A DNA stretch of 64,000 nucleotides from JADLCB01 sp964398315. Its GTDB lineage: Bacteria; Planctomycetota; Phycisphaerae; Tepidisphaerales; Tepidisphaeraceae. The notes under the pieces were generated by a model. That model had not been told where the DNA came from, ran no database searches, and worked only from the letters and a program-made list of their open reading frames with translations. Within the stretch, counting starts at the first letter, position 1, and each line of letters begins with the position of its first letter. The stretch spans positions 1 to 64,000 of the forward strand of contig CAYNMV010000011.1 of NCBI GenBank assembly GCA_964398315.1. Direction: 5' to 3'. Of this stretch, positions 50,631 through 60,604 are shown piece by piece. A program made the position numbers and the translations under genes.

Positions 50631-51764
50631 ATGAACATCGCCCTCGTCATTCTCCATGCCGACATTGCCCGCGGCGGGGCCGAGCGATATACGGTGGACC
50701 TGGCGAATCAGCTGGCGGCCCGCGGGCATGAAGTGACGCTGGCGGCCGGTTCGTTTGGGGAAGGGATCGGGCAAGACATCAGACGCATCCTGCTGGATGT
50801 GTCCGGTGCCACGCGCTTGCGGCGGTACACACGCTTCCTGGATTCGCTGGATGCGCACCTCGATTCCACGCAATATGACATCGTGCATGCGATGCTGCCG
50901 GTGCGGCGATGTGATGTCTACCACCCGCATGCCGGCCTGGCGGCCGAGACCGTCCGCTACGGCCATCGCAAGCATGCCGGCGGGCCACGGCGGGCGGCCT
51001 CGTGGCTCGCCAATCAACTCAACCCCCGCCGCCAGGCGTTTTTCACCGTCGAGCGCCGGCTGCTGAACCAGCCGAATCCACCGGTGGTCATCAGCCTCTC
51101 GAAATACATCCAGCATACGATCCGCAACCACTACCCGCGCCTGCCGGAGGACAAGCTGGCGACGCTGTTCAACGCGGTGGACCTGGATCGCTTCGACCCC
51201 GAGCGCGATATCCTGGCCCGCGAGCGCCAGCGCACGCAGCTCGGGCTGGGCGCCCAGGAGGTTGTGGGGCTGTTCATCGGGCATGATTTCGGCCGCAAGG
51301 GTTTGTACGATGCGATCGCAGCGGTACGAATGGTGAACGATCCGCGCTTGAAGCTGCTGGTCGTTGGCGAGGACCACGCGCGGGCGCGGGTCCCGGCCGA
51401 GCTGTGGATCGTGCCGGTGGGACGCGTGCCTGATGGCTATCCGTACTACGCCGCCGCCGACTTCTTCATCCTCCCGACCCGCCACGATCCGTGCAGCCTG
51501 GTGGTGCTGGAGGCGCTGGCCATGGGGCTGCCGGTGATCAGCACCCGCTTTAACGGCGCCTGCGAGATCATGAGCCCCGAGCAGGGTTTCGTGCTGGACG
51601 ATCCGGCCGACACCGCAGCCCTCGCCGACGCGATCCGTCGCCTGCTCGACCCTGTCCCCCGCCACGCCATGCGCGCCGCCTGCCTGGCCCTGCGGCCGCG
51701 GCTGTCCCAGGAACACCACCTCGACCGCCTGATGGCCATCTACGAATCCGCCCGCGCCCGCTGA
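50631..51764 (+). CDS. Glycosyltransferase family 4 protein
   Basis: 377 aa, GT-B fold. IALVILHADIARGGAERYTV (about residues 3-22) carries the GG-x-E donor-side loop; GLFIGHDFGRKGLYDAIAAV (about 205-224) and ADFFILPTRHDPCSLVVLEALAMGLPVIST (about 270-299) match WaaG-like enzymes that add hexose to LPS core. The D-P-C-S-L-V-V-L-E motif is typical of WaaG/RfaG. Start at 50631 gives homology from residue 2. Downstream of the DegT gene and probably in the same unit. Confidence 0.87.
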   Translation: MNIALVILHADIARGGAERYTVDLANQLAARGHEVTLAAGSFGEGIGQDIRRILLDVSGATRLRRYTRFLDSLDAHLDSTQYDIVHAMLPVRRCDVYHPHAGLAAETVRYGHRKHAGGPRRAASWLANQLNPRRQAFFTVERRLLNQPNPPVVISLSKYIQHTIRNHYPRLPEDKLATLFNAVDLDRFDPERDILARERQRTQLGLGAQEVVGLFIGHDFGRKGLYDAIAAVRMVNDPRLKLLVVGEDHARARVPAELWIVPVGRVPDGYPYYAAADFFILPTRHDPCSLVVLEALAMGLPVISTRFNGACEIMSPEQGFVLDDPADTAALADAIRRLLDPVPRHAMRAACLALRPRLSQEHHLDRLMAIYESARAR

Positions 51765-52155
51765 GGCCACGGGGCGGTACACGAAGACATCATCACATGA
51801 AGAAGCCGCGCCGTTTCGTGGCACGGACGGACCGGCCTCGCAACCTGCGGTTAACCACTGCGGGTCAACGCTCCCCATCCCAATGGATGAGGAATACCCC
51901 CTATGTGAGCATGGCGACGACCACGGCCCGGGTGAAGGTGATGAGGGCCACCAGGCGTCCGGGTGATCGGTGGGGGGCAGGTGCCTGCCGGAGCGATGCT
52001 GGTAGTGGGAGGCCGCTTCGCCGGTGGCGTCATCCAGCGGTCCACTTCTTACTGGCGATTCCTTCCCAGGCGCTATCGGCGGTGGAAGGGAAGGGCGCAG
52101 GGACAGGCGCCGGCATGGGTGATTGCCAAAGGGATCGGTCGGCAACCGCCACGCC
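51765..52155. other. Intergenic gap between glycosyltransferase and PhyH gene
   Basis: 391 bp between convergent genes. Short plus-strand frames overlap it but lack start signals or protein-like sequence. I see no hairpin terminator, RNA gene or repeat. Confidence 0.5.
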
Positions 52156-52857
52156 TCACGCGATCGCCCATCTCAGCCCTGCCGGCAGGGTGGCGGCGGC
52201 GTATTCGATGTGAATGACGCGGCGGTGGAAAGGGGTGCGGGCGGGGGTCGAGGCGTGCAGGATCATCGGCCGCATGAGCACCGCCCCACCGGCGGGAACA
52301 CAGCAGGTGGTCTGCTGGGCGGTTTCGATAAGCCGGGTCTGCTGCTCAGGCGTAAGGATCGACAGGTGCGAGCCGGCGATCACCCGCAACGGGCCGTTGT
52401 CATCGCCGCAGTCATCCAGGTGCAGGCGAATGGTGATCATCCTCTTCAGCACATCGGCCGGCGGCTGTACGTGCACCACGCCGGCCTTGATTGACCAGGG
52501 GCCGTAGCCGGGCAGATCGAGCTTCCGATCCACTGCGATCGACAGATCCTGGTGCCACGGCACAACCCAGTTGGCGTGCGGGGTCTTGTCGAACAGGATT
52601 CCGCGCACCGGCCGGGCCTGGGGCCCAAGCACCGGCTCGACCACGCCTCTCAGTGCCGGCCCGTCCGCCAACGCGCGCACGACCGGCACCTCCAGCAGGT
52701 TCCGCCGGGCAAATGCCGCATCCCGGCGCGTGCGGGTGGCCTCATCGGCTGGCAGATCGGCCAGTATGCTGCGCAACCACTCCACTTCCGCCGCCTCGAT
52801 GAGCGCGGGAAGGATCATGAAGCCGTCACGATCGAGCTGTGCGGGACCGCCGTTCAT
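52156..52857 (-). CDS. Phytanoyl-CoA dioxygenase (PhyH) family protein
   Basis: 233 aa, Fe(II)/2-oxoglutarate-dependent oxygenase fold. WHQDLS (about residues 120-125) supplies the HxD metal ligands and LMRPMILHASTPA (about 195-207) the distal His; RRVIHIEYA after it holds the Arg that grips 2-oxoglutarate. The ATG at 52857 begins the DGFMILPALIEAAEVEWLR segment where PhyH proteins start; the frame runs open to 53103 without similarity. Substrate unknown: PhyH proteins hydroxylate lipids, antibiotics or sugars. Gene order gives only a weak link to the adjoining polysaccharide genes. Confidence 0.87.
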   Translation of the reverse strand: MNGGPAQLDRDGFMILPALIEAAEVEWLRSILADLPADEATRTRRDAAFARRNLLEVPVVRALADGPALRGVVEPVLGPQARPVRGILFDKTPHANWVVPWHQDLSIAVDRKLDLPGYGPWSIKAGVVHVQPPADVLKRMITIRLHLDDCGDDNGPLRVIAGSHLSILTPEQQTRLIETAQQTTCCVPAGGAVLMRPMILHASTPARTPFHRRVIHIEYAAATLPAGLRWAIA

Positions 52858-52912
52858 GATGGTGTATCGCGATCGCAAATGAACGGGTGTGCTGAGTCGC
52901 TTGGTGGCACAG

Positions 52913-52967
52913 GCCTCCGATGCGTACAGAAAGATGATTTCTGCACGTGCCGAAGGCCCGTGCCACC
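52913..52967. repeat. Long palindrome of the GGTGGCACAGGC family
   Basis: GGTGGCACAGGCCT (52913-52926) and AGGCCCGTGCCACC (52954-52967) pair at 13 of 14 positions; inside them CAGAAA/TTTCTG forms a second stem. It lies between the PhyH start and the sucD stop and closely resembles the element at 107-139. Confidence 0.65.
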
Positions 52968-53041
52968 GAACCGCACGCGCTGTCACGCTGCGAGTGCAGG
53001 AGCATGAGTGGGTCGCTCGTTTCGCGCAAAACCCGGCTTGC

Positions 53042-53947
<906 letters not shown>

Positions 53948-54235
53948 GGTGATGAGGAGCGTAAATCGCATCGGCCCGGGGGGCAAGGCGGGGAGGAGAA
54001 ATGATGCAGACGGCTCATTCGAAGCCGGGCGGCATGACACAAGGCATGCCGCCCGGTGGTTGGCGTCATCGCTTGTCCAATGGCACCTCGCACGGCGGTT
54101 GAATCTTGCCTTTCTTGACACCTGCCATTGGCAACCGCTACAACGCGCTGCCCGATTTGGCTTCGAGCCGCAGGCCCGGCTGGCCGATTCGGAGCTTGGA
54201 GCAGGCGGGCATTGTTGCCCGTCCGACAGATCCCC

Positions 54236-55546
54236 ATGGCCACCGTTGCCGCCTTTTCCTTCCAAGAGCTGATCCTGGGAGAGGCTCCGCCCCTCTGGCA
54301 GGTGGTGCTGTATGGCATCGGCATCATTGTCGTGGCGATCCTGCCGCTGATTTCGCTGGTGGCGATGATCGGTATCTGGGCCGAGCGCAAGGTGGCGGGG
54401 CACATCCAGGCGCGGCTCGGACCCAGCCGCGTCGGGCCGTTCGGGCTGCTGCAGTCGGTGGCCGATGGGCTGAAACTGGTTCTCAAGGAAGATCTGGTCC
54501 CGGCGGCGGCCGATCAACTGCTGTTCCGGCTGGCGCCCTATGTCGCGTTCACGCCGGTGTTCGCGGCGCTGCTGGCCCTGCCCTTCGGGCCGCACCTGAC
54601 CTTCGAGCCACGGCTGAGCGCGGGTGTCTTCTGGATCCTGGCAATCCTCGGTGTTGAGGTGATGGGCGTGATCCTCGCGGGATGGGCCAGCAACAACAAG
54701 TGGTCGCTCTATGGCGCGATGCGCGAGGCCTGTCAGATGGTCTCGTATGAGATCCCCCTCGGCCTGTCGATCCTCATTGCGGTCATGGCGGCCGGCACGC
54801 TCAACCTGGTCGTGCTGGGCCATCTGCAGGGCGGCGGCATCCACACCTGGCTGGTCTTCGCCAACCCCTTCACTTTTTCCGCCTTCTGGGTCTACTTCGT
54901 CGCCAGCCTGGCATCGAACAAACGGGCGCCGTTCGATCTGCCCGAATCAGAGTCGGAACTGGTAGCCGGGTTCCATACCGAGTATTCGGGGATGCGCTTT
55001 GCGATCTTCTTTTTCGCCGAATACGCCGCTGTGTTCGTGGTCGCCGGTATCCAGACGGCGTTGTTCCTGGGCTCCTGGCATGATCCGTTCGGACTGATCG
55101 GCTACTACACGCAGCAATTTTCTGCCAGTGGCAACACGGTGGGGCTGATCTGGGTGAACGTGATCGCCGCGGCGATCTTCCTGACCAAGGTATCGATCAT
55201 CATCTTCGTTGTGATGTGGATGCGGTGGACGCTTCCGCGCCCGCGAATCGACCAGGTACTGTACGCGTGTGTCAAGGTCTTGCTGCCGATGGCGTGCGTG
55301 CTGTTGCTGGGGGCAGCGCTCTGGCAGCTGTTTGTCACGGAACGCCCCGGCGTGCCGTGGCAGGATTACAACCCCTGGGCGTGGAGCGCCTGGCGACAGG
55401 CTCCAACCAACCTGCTGACGCGGGCGCTGCTGGTGCTGATCGCACTGGGCGCACTGGGATCGCTGGTGATCTGGATCACGTACGCGGCGATCGCGGGCCG
55501 CCGGAATGTCCCGCGGCTGACCGACCCGGAGCCCATGGGATTGTGA
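54236..55546 (+). CDS. nuoH: NADH-quinone oxidoreductase subunit H
   Basis: 436 aa, about eight to nine membrane helices. NuoH forms the quinone-site side of the complex I membrane arm. ERKVAGHIQARLGPSRVGPF and LQSVADGLKLVLKED (about residues 46-85) are the conserved loop 1 blocks; NKRAPFDLPESESELVAGFH (about 225-244) is the family signature with carboxylates facing the quinone channel. The C-terminal 60 residues are longer than in E. coli. First gene of a nuoH-J-K-L-M-N run; nuoI, usually next, is missing. Confidence 0.94.
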   Translation: MATVAAFSFQELILGEAPPLWQVVLYGIGIIVVAILPLISLVAMIGIWAERKVAGHIQARLGPSRVGPFGLLQSVADGLKLVLKEDLVPAAADQLLFRLAPYVAFTPVFAALLALPFGPHLTFEPRLSAGVFWILAILGVEVMGVILAGWASNNKWSLYGAMREACQMVSYEIPLGLSILIAVMAAGTLNLVVLGHLQGGGIHTWLVFANPFTFSAFWVYFVASLASNKRAPFDLPESESELVAGFHTEYSGMRFAIFFFAEYAAVFVVAGIQTALFLGSWHDPFGLIGYYTQQFSASGNTVGLIWVNVIAAAIFLTKVSIIIFVVMWMRWTLPRPRIDQVLYACVKVLLPMACVLLLGAALWQLFVTERPGVPWQDYNPWAWSAWRQAPTNLLTRALLVLIALGALGSLVIWITYAAIAGRRNVPRLTDPEPMGL

Positions 55547-55649
55547 AGAGCCGTTGGCTGCGGAGGACCCGGGCAAGAGATGATAAACGCAGATGCATGA
55601 CCGCCCCAGCCAGGCAGGGTCCTGCATCACCTGGACCATCAACAGAATC

Positions 55650-56225
55650 ATGGCCGGCACGATCCTGTTCTACATCTTCGCCTTCCTGGCCGCCGTTTCG
55701 GCGGTGGGGGTGGCGATGTCGCGCAACATCGTGCGGGCGGCGGTCTGCCTCTTTTTCGCGCTGGTGAGCGTGGCCGGGCTTTATTTCCTCCTGCACGCCG
55801 AGTTCCTGGCGGCGGTGCAACTGGTGGTCTACGCCGGAGGCACGCTGGTCCTGATCATCTTCGGGGTGATGCTGACCAGCAACGCACCGGCGGTCAGCTA
55901 TCAGCCGCGGCCCATCGAGGTGCTGGCTGCGCTGCTGGTGGGCGGGCTGATGCTCTCATCGCTGGCGTTCGCCATCGTGCACTGGGCGAGTCTGCAGGGG
56001 CTGCCCACCCGGCCCGTGGCCGGTGCGCCAGAGTCGCCGGCAGGCGGACTGGAGAGCGATTACATCGGGAACCTGGGAGCGGCTCTGCTGGGTGATTACC
56101 TGCTGCCGTTTGAGCTGGTCAGCGTCCTGCTGCTGGTGGTGATGATCGGGGCAGCCTACCTGGCCAAGGCCCGCCGGCCCGAGCGCGGTGCCGGCAGCGA
56201 CGGTGAGATGGAGGGACGGCCATGA
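55650..56225 (+). CDS. nuoJ: NADH-quinone oxidoreductase subunit J
   Basis: 191 aa with five predicted helices, starting ILFYIFAFLAAVSAVGVAMS. The block FLAAVQLVVYAGGTLVLIIFGVML (about residues 52-75) contains the pi-bulge Tyr/Gly segment that gates protons in complex I subunit J. The ATG at 55650 opens helix 1; the frame extends to 55593 without similarity. The stop overlaps the nuoK start. Sits where nuoI would be expected after nuoH. Confidence 0.92.
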   Translation: MAGTILFYIFAFLAAVSAVGVAMSRNIVRAAVCLFFALVSVAGLYFLLHAEFLAAVQLVVYAGGTLVLIIFGVMLTSNAPAVSYQPRPIEVLAALLVGGLMLSSLAFAIVHWASLQGLPTRPVAGAPESPAGGLESDYIGNLGAALLGDYLLPFELVSVLLLVVMIGAAYLAKARRPERGAGSDGEMEGRP

Positions 56226-56548
56226 TGGAGATCGGCCTGCATCATTACCTGCTGCTGGGATCGCTGCTGTTCGTCTGCGGTGTCGTGACCATCCTGGTCA
56301 AGCGCAACGCCATCGGCATCCTGATGGGCGTGGAGCTGCTGCTCAACGCCGCCAATATCAACCTGGTGGCATTTAACTATTACAGTCACGGCGCATTGAG
56401 CCACCTGCGCCTGGATGGACAGATTTTTGCGGTTTTTGTGATCGTGCTGGCCGCCGCCGAAGCGGCCGTGGCCCTGGCGATCATCCTGAGCTTTTACAAC
56501 AACTTTGCCAGTATCGACGTGGAAAAGGCCTCGAACCTGAAAGGATAA
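56222..56548 (+). CDS. nuoK: NADH-quinone oxidoreductase subunit K
   Basis: 108 aa, three helices, typical NuoK length. VKRNAIGILMGVELLLNAAN (about residues 24-43) holds the buried Glu in MGVELLLN that carries protons in helix 2; the second conserved Glu is in AAAEAAVALAII (about 77-88). Overlaps nuoJ by the ATGA junction, so translation is coupled. Followed by 108 bp containing inverted repeats before nuoL. Confidence 0.95.
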   Translation: MMEIGLHHYLLLGSLLFVCGVVTILVKRNAIGILMGVELLLNAANINLVAFNYYSHGALSHLRLDGQIFAVFVIVLAAAEAAVALAIILSFYNNFASIDVEKASNLKG

Positions 56549-56656
56549 GTTGTCAGCCGGCAGTTGACCGTGGGCAGCAAGGCAGGCCGTTTTTTCATCC
56601 TCACGGCCAGCTATTAACTGCCAACTGTCAACGGCCCATTAACAACGACACATGCC
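56549..56656. repeat. Inverted repeats in the nuoK-nuoL gap
   Basis: Contains GGCAGTTGACC... near the start and AACTGCCAACTGTCAACGG near the end, with GGCCGT/ACGGCC pairing between. Part of the GGCAAC/GTTGCC hairpin family found before nuoL, nuoM and nuoN. Confidence 0.45.
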
Positions 56657-58873
56657 ATGCCAATCCCCGCACTCCTGCTCCTGATCGCCACCCTCCTGCC
56701 GCTGGCGTCATTCGTGACGCTGGTCTTCGCGGGTCGGCGCATGGGCGCGCTGGCGGGGATCGCCGGCACGCTGGCTATCGCCGGCAGCTTCGCGCTGGCG
56801 ATGGCGGCGATGCTCATGTGGCTGAGCGGGGCGCCGGATGGAGCGCCTGAAACCTGGGGCGCGGGCCAGGGGCCGATCCTGCTGGGTTTCAACTGGATCC
56901 CGGTCGGGCAGGTCGGGGCCATCCCCACCGGATGGCTGGAGCTGGGAATCTATGTCGATTCGCTCACCATCGCCATGTTCTCGATGGTGACGACGGTGGC
57001 GCTGCTGGTCCACATTTTCTCCCTGGGCTACATGCGCGGAGACCAGCGCTTCCCGCGCTTCTTCACCTATCTGGGGCTGTTCGGCTTCTCGATGCTCGGG
57101 CTGGTGATCAGCTCGACGATCCTGCAACTGTTCATCTTCTGGGAACTGGTCGGCCTCTGCTCGTACCTGCTGATCGGCTTCTGGTATGAGCGGAAAAGCG
57201 CCAGCAACGCCGCCATCAAGGCGTTCGTGGTCAATCGCATTGGCGATGTGGGCTTCCTGATCGGCCTGGGCATTGTCTTCTATCACCTGGGCAATGTGAC
57301 CCTGCCGGATCTGTGGGGCACGCTGGGCAGGGCCGGGACCCTGGCCGGCGAGGGGCTGGTGCTGCCGGGCGGGGCGGTCTTCGGCTATACCCTGCTGACG
57401 ATCATGGGCATCGGGCTGTTCTTTGGCGCCATTGGCAAGAGCGCGCAGTTCCCCCTGCATGTCTGGCTGCCCGATGCGATGGAAGGCCCAACCCCGGTTT
57501 CGGCCCTGATCCACGCCGCCACGATGGTGGCTGCGGGCGTGTATCTCGTCGGGCGGATCTTCCCGATCCTCACCCCCGATGCCAAGCTCTTCATCGCCAT
57601 CATCGGCTGCACGACGCTGACGATGGCGGCCCTCATCGCCATCGTGCAGAGCGATATCAAGAAGGTGCTGGCGTACAGCACGCTCAGCCAGCTCGGCTAC
57701 ATGATCCTGGCGATGGGGATCGGCTCGTGGGTGGGGGGACTGTTCCATCTGATCACCCATGCTTTCTTCAAGGCGCTGCTGTTCCTGGGGTCCGGCTCGG
57801 TGATCAATGCCGCTCATCACGAGCAGCAACTGAGCCAGTACGGCGGGCTGATTCGCAAGCTGCCGGTAACCGCGTTTACCTTCCTGGTTGGTGTGCTGGC
57901 GATCGCGGGCACGCCCTTCCTCTCCGGCTATTTCAGCAAGGATCTGATCCTGGCCCACGCCGCCTCATCCGCCCTGCTGGCCGAGCAGGCGGGGCGCTCG
58001 GCGATGTACTGGGCGCTGTTTGTTCTGCCGGTGGCCATCGCCTACGTGACCGCCTTCTACATGATGCGCTGCTGGATGCTCACCTTCTGGGGCAAGCCGC
58101 GCAACCTGCGCCTCTTCGCCCATGCCCGCGAGCAGGCGGTGATGTACATCCCGCTGATCGTGCTGGCGGGGCTGAGCATCATCGCCGGCTACGGCGTGAT
58201 GGGGGTCAAGGACCTGCTGATCTACAGCCAGCAGGAGACCAACATCCTCCTCAGCCAGCGGAGCGGCGAGGCGATCGACGGCTTCGCCACCGCCTGGCCG
58301 GCGCTGTCGCCCGAGCAGGCGCGGCAGGCCGCCATCGAGCGCTTCGGCAGCGCCCCGGCGGCTACGCTGACCCCATCACAGATCCTCCACAACGAAGGCG
58401 AGCACCTGATGCACAAATGGGTGTTCTGGGCCTTTGCGGTGGGGATGGGACTGGCGGTGGCAATCTACTGGAACGGCTACAAGGTGGCCGCCCGCATCGT
58501 TGCCTTCCCGCCGCTGAACTTCATCCACACGTGGCTCTACAACAGGATGTACTTCGATGAACTGTATGACACCGTGCTGGTGGGGGGCACGCGCGGACTG
58601 GCGATGGCCTGCGCTGCGTTTGACCGGCAGGTGATCGACCGCGTGGTTAACGGCGTGGCCGCTCTAACCCGTGCTGCCAGCGCAGTGGCGGGGGTATGGG
58701 ACAAGTACGTGGTGGATGGCGCGGTCCACCTGTCGGCAGCGCTGGCCGGCGGCCTCGGCTACCTGGTCCGCCGCCCGCAGACCGGCCGTATCCGCGCCTA
58801 CGTGACGATGCTTTTCGCCGTCGTCGCCCTGGGGCTGACGGTGGTGGTATTCGTGGCCTTGATGAACAGGTGA
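56657..58873 (+). CDS. nuoL: NADH-quinone oxidoreductase subunit L
   Basis: 738 aa, an antiporter-like proton pump at the tip of the membrane arm, with about 16 helices. The N-terminal block LIATLLPLASFVTLVFAG starts helix 1; FWELVGLCSYLLIGFWYER (about residues 160-178) contains the key Glu, and WLPDAMEGPTPVSALIHAAT (about 272-291) and SDIKKVLAYSTLSQLGYMIL (about 334-353) hold the central Lys and His network. The C-terminal part carries the long lateral helix and a final helix near the end. ATG start; about 18 bp before it lies the AACTGCC repeat. Confidence 0.95.
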   Translation: MPIPALLLLIATLLPLASFVTLVFAGRRMGALAGIAGTLAIAGSFALAMAAMLMWLSGAPDGAPETWGAGQGPILLGFNWIPVGQVGAIPTGWLELGIYVDSLTIAMFSMVTTVALLVHIFSLGYMRGDQRFPRFFTYLGLFGFSMLGLVISSTILQLFIFWELVGLCSYLLIGFWYERKSASNAAIKAFVVNRIGDVGFLIGLGIVFYHLGNVTLPDLWGTLGRAGTLAGEGLVLPGGAVFGYTLLTIMGIGLFFGAIGKSAQFPLHVWLPDAMEGPTPVSALIHAATMVAAGVYLVGRIFPILTPDAKLFIAIIGCTTLTMAALIAIVQSDIKKVLAYSTLSQLGYMILAMGIGSWVGGLFHLITHAFFKALLFLGSGSVINAAHHEQQLSQYGGLIRKLPVTAFTFLVGVLAIAGTPFLSGYFSKDLILAHAASSALLAEQAGRSAMYWALFVLPVAIAYVTAFYMMRCWMLTFWGKPRNLRLFAHAREQAVMYIPLIVLAGLSIIAGYGVMGVKDLLIYSQQETNILLSQRSGEAIDGFATAWPALSPEQARQAAIERFGSAPAATLTPSQILHNEGEHLMHKWVFWAFAVGMGLAVAIYWNGYKVAARIVAFPPLNFIHTWLYNRMYFDELYDTVLVGGTRGLAMACAAFDRQVIDRVVNGVAALTRAASAVAGVWDKYVVDGAVHLSAALAGGLGYLVRRPQTGRIRAYVTMLFAVVALGLTVVVFVALMNR

Positions 58874-58884
58874 GTCGCCGGCGG

Positions 58885-58907
58885 CCAGTTGCCCGGGTGG
58901 CAACTGG
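58885..58907. repeat. Hairpin in the nuoL-nuoM gap (GGCAAC family)
   Basis: Perfect 9-bp arms CCAGTTGCC (58885-58893) and GGCAACTGG (58899-58907); GCCGG/CCGGC pairing continues outside it. AACCGGCAACTG follows just before the nuoM start. Confidence 0.65.
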
Positions 58908-58963
58908 TGATCACCGGCAACCGCAAAGCCCTGCCAACCGCAGGTCCAACCGGCAACTGAATT

Positions 58964-60547
58964 ATGGACTGGCTTTCTCACAACCTCCTGACGATCCTGC
59001 TGTTCCTGCCGGCGGTGGGCGGGGCGGTGGTGCTGGTGGCGCCGCGCGAGAAGATCAAGCCGATCACCCTCGGCTTTGCCGCCGCCACTTTCCTGTTGTC
59101 GCTGCTGATCCTGGTGCCGTTCAACTGGCAGTCACCGGGGGCGGCCTATGACTACGGCGATGGCAATGGCGGGGCGGGCGTGGTGCAGCTTGTCACCGCG
59201 GTGCCGTGGATCGAAGCGTTCAATATCCACTACCGCATCGGTGTCGATGGCCTGTCCCTGCCGCTGGTGATTCTCAGCACCTTCATCTGCCTGCTGGCAG
59301 CGCTGGCCTCGTGGAACATCGAGAAGATGACCCGCGGCTACATGGCGCTGTTTTTGTTCCTGGAGACCGGCATCCTGGGCGTCTTCCTCGCCCTGGACTT
59401 CTTCCTCTTCTACGTCTTTTTTGAGGTTTCGCTGCTGCCGATGTATTTCCTGATCGGCATCTGGGGCGGGCCGCGCAAGGAATACGCGGCCATCAAGTTT
59501 TTCCTCTACACCCTGTTCGGGTCGATCGGCCTGCTGATCGTGCTGATCGGCACCTATCTGGCCACTGGCACTTTTGATCTTATAGCCCTCAGCCGCCCGG
59601 AGATGCAGGCAGCGCTGCGCGACTGGGCGGGCGGGTTCAACTTCAACATCCTGGGCCTGTTTTTCATCCTGGCGATGGTCTGCTTCCTGATCAAGGTGCC
59701 GGCCGTGCCGTTCCATACCTGGCTGCCCGATGCCCACGTGGAAGCCCCCACGCCGATGTCGATGATCCTGGCGGCCCTGCTGCTGAAGATGGGCGGCTAC
59801 GGCATCTTCCGCATCGCCTATCCGCTGTTCCCCGAGGCCGCCAAGGCGCTGTGGTGGGTGGTGGCGATCATCGGCGTGGTGAGCATCATCTATGGTGCGC
59901 TGTGCGCGATGGCGCAGATGGATTTCAAGCGGCTGGTGGCTTACTCATCCGTGTCGCACATGGGGCTGGTGGTGCTGGGGGCGGCGATGATGACAACCGC
60001 CGCGGTCAACGGGGCGCTGTTCATGATGGTCGCCCACGGGATTACCAGCGCCATGCTGTTCTTCATCGTCGGCGTCGTCTATGAGCGCGCCCACCACCGC
60101 GAACTGCGCCGATTCGGCGGGCTGGCCACCACCATGCCGGTCTACACCGGCCTGAGCACGGTGGGATTCTTCGCCAACCTCGGCCTGCCGGGGCTGTGCG
60201 GGTTCGTGGGTGAGGTGCTCGTGATCATCGGTTCGTTTGCCGCCGCCGGGGCCGGATCGGTGCTGATCCGCGGCGGCCATGCCCAGCCGTGGCAGGTCTA
60301 TACCCTGGCGGTGATCGCCTGCTTCGGCGTGATCCTCACCGCTGGCTACATGCTCTGGACGATGCAGCGCGTCTTCTTCGGTCCGGAAAAGCAGGAGTAC
60401 AAGACTTTCCCCGAGGTTGATGCCCGCGAGATCACCGTCCTCACCCCGCTGGCGGCGATGGCGATCCTGCTGGGCATCCTCCCCGGCCTGTTGTTCTTCG
60501 TGTTCACCAATGACACGGTGGCTGCACTGATGAAACTGTTCGCATGA
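58964..60547 (+). CDS. nuoM: NADH-quinone oxidoreductase subunit M
   Basis: 527 aa, about 14 helices, antiporter-like pump. FFEVSLLPMYFLIGIWGGPR (about residues 149-168) has the proton-channel Glu; FHTWLPDAHVEAPTPMSMIL (about 247-266) and MDFKRLVAYSSVSHMGLVVL (about 319-338) hold the conserved Lys and His. The frame opens with LLTILLFLPAVGGAVVLVAP. An AAGTT-type ribosome site is lacking; the GGCAACTG repeat lies 5 bp before the ATG. Stop to nuoN start is 57 bp, containing another hairpin. Confidence 0.95.
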   Translation: MDWLSHNLLTILLFLPAVGGAVVLVAPREKIKPITLGFAAATFLLSLLILVPFNWQSPGAAYDYGDGNGGAGVVQLVTAVPWIEAFNIHYRIGVDGLSLPLVILSTFICLLAALASWNIEKMTRGYMALFLFLETGILGVFLALDFFLFYVFFEVSLLPMYFLIGIWGGPRKEYAAIKFFLYTLFGSIGLLIVLIGTYLATGTFDLIALSRPEMQAALRDWAGGFNFNILGLFFILAMVCFLIKVPAVPFHTWLPDAHVEAPTPMSMILAALLLKMGGYGIFRIAYPLFPEAAKALWWVVAIIGVVSIIYGALCAMAQMDFKRLVAYSSVSHMGLVVLGAAMMTTAAVNGALFMMVAHGITSAMLFFIVGVVYERAHHRELRRFGGLATTMPVYTGLSTVGFFANLGLPGLCGFVGEVLVIIGSFAAAGAGSVLIRGGHAQPWQVYTLAVIACFGVILTAGYMLWTMQRVFFGPEKQEYKTFPEVDAREITVLTPLAAMAILLGILPGLLFFVFTNDTVAALMKLFA

Positions 60548-60550
60548 GGC

Positions 60551-60596
60551 GTTGCCGATTACCCGTGATGACCTGGCTCCACGGGCAACCGGCAAC
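60551..60596. repeat. Hairpin in the nuoM-nuoN gap (GGCAAC family)
   Basis: GTTGCCGATTACCCGTG (60551-60567) pairs with CACGGGCAACCGGCAAC (60580-60596) at 15 of 17 positions. It lies 8 bp before the nuoN start and fills most of the gap. Confidence 0.65.
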
Positions 60597-60604
60597 CGGC
60601 AACT

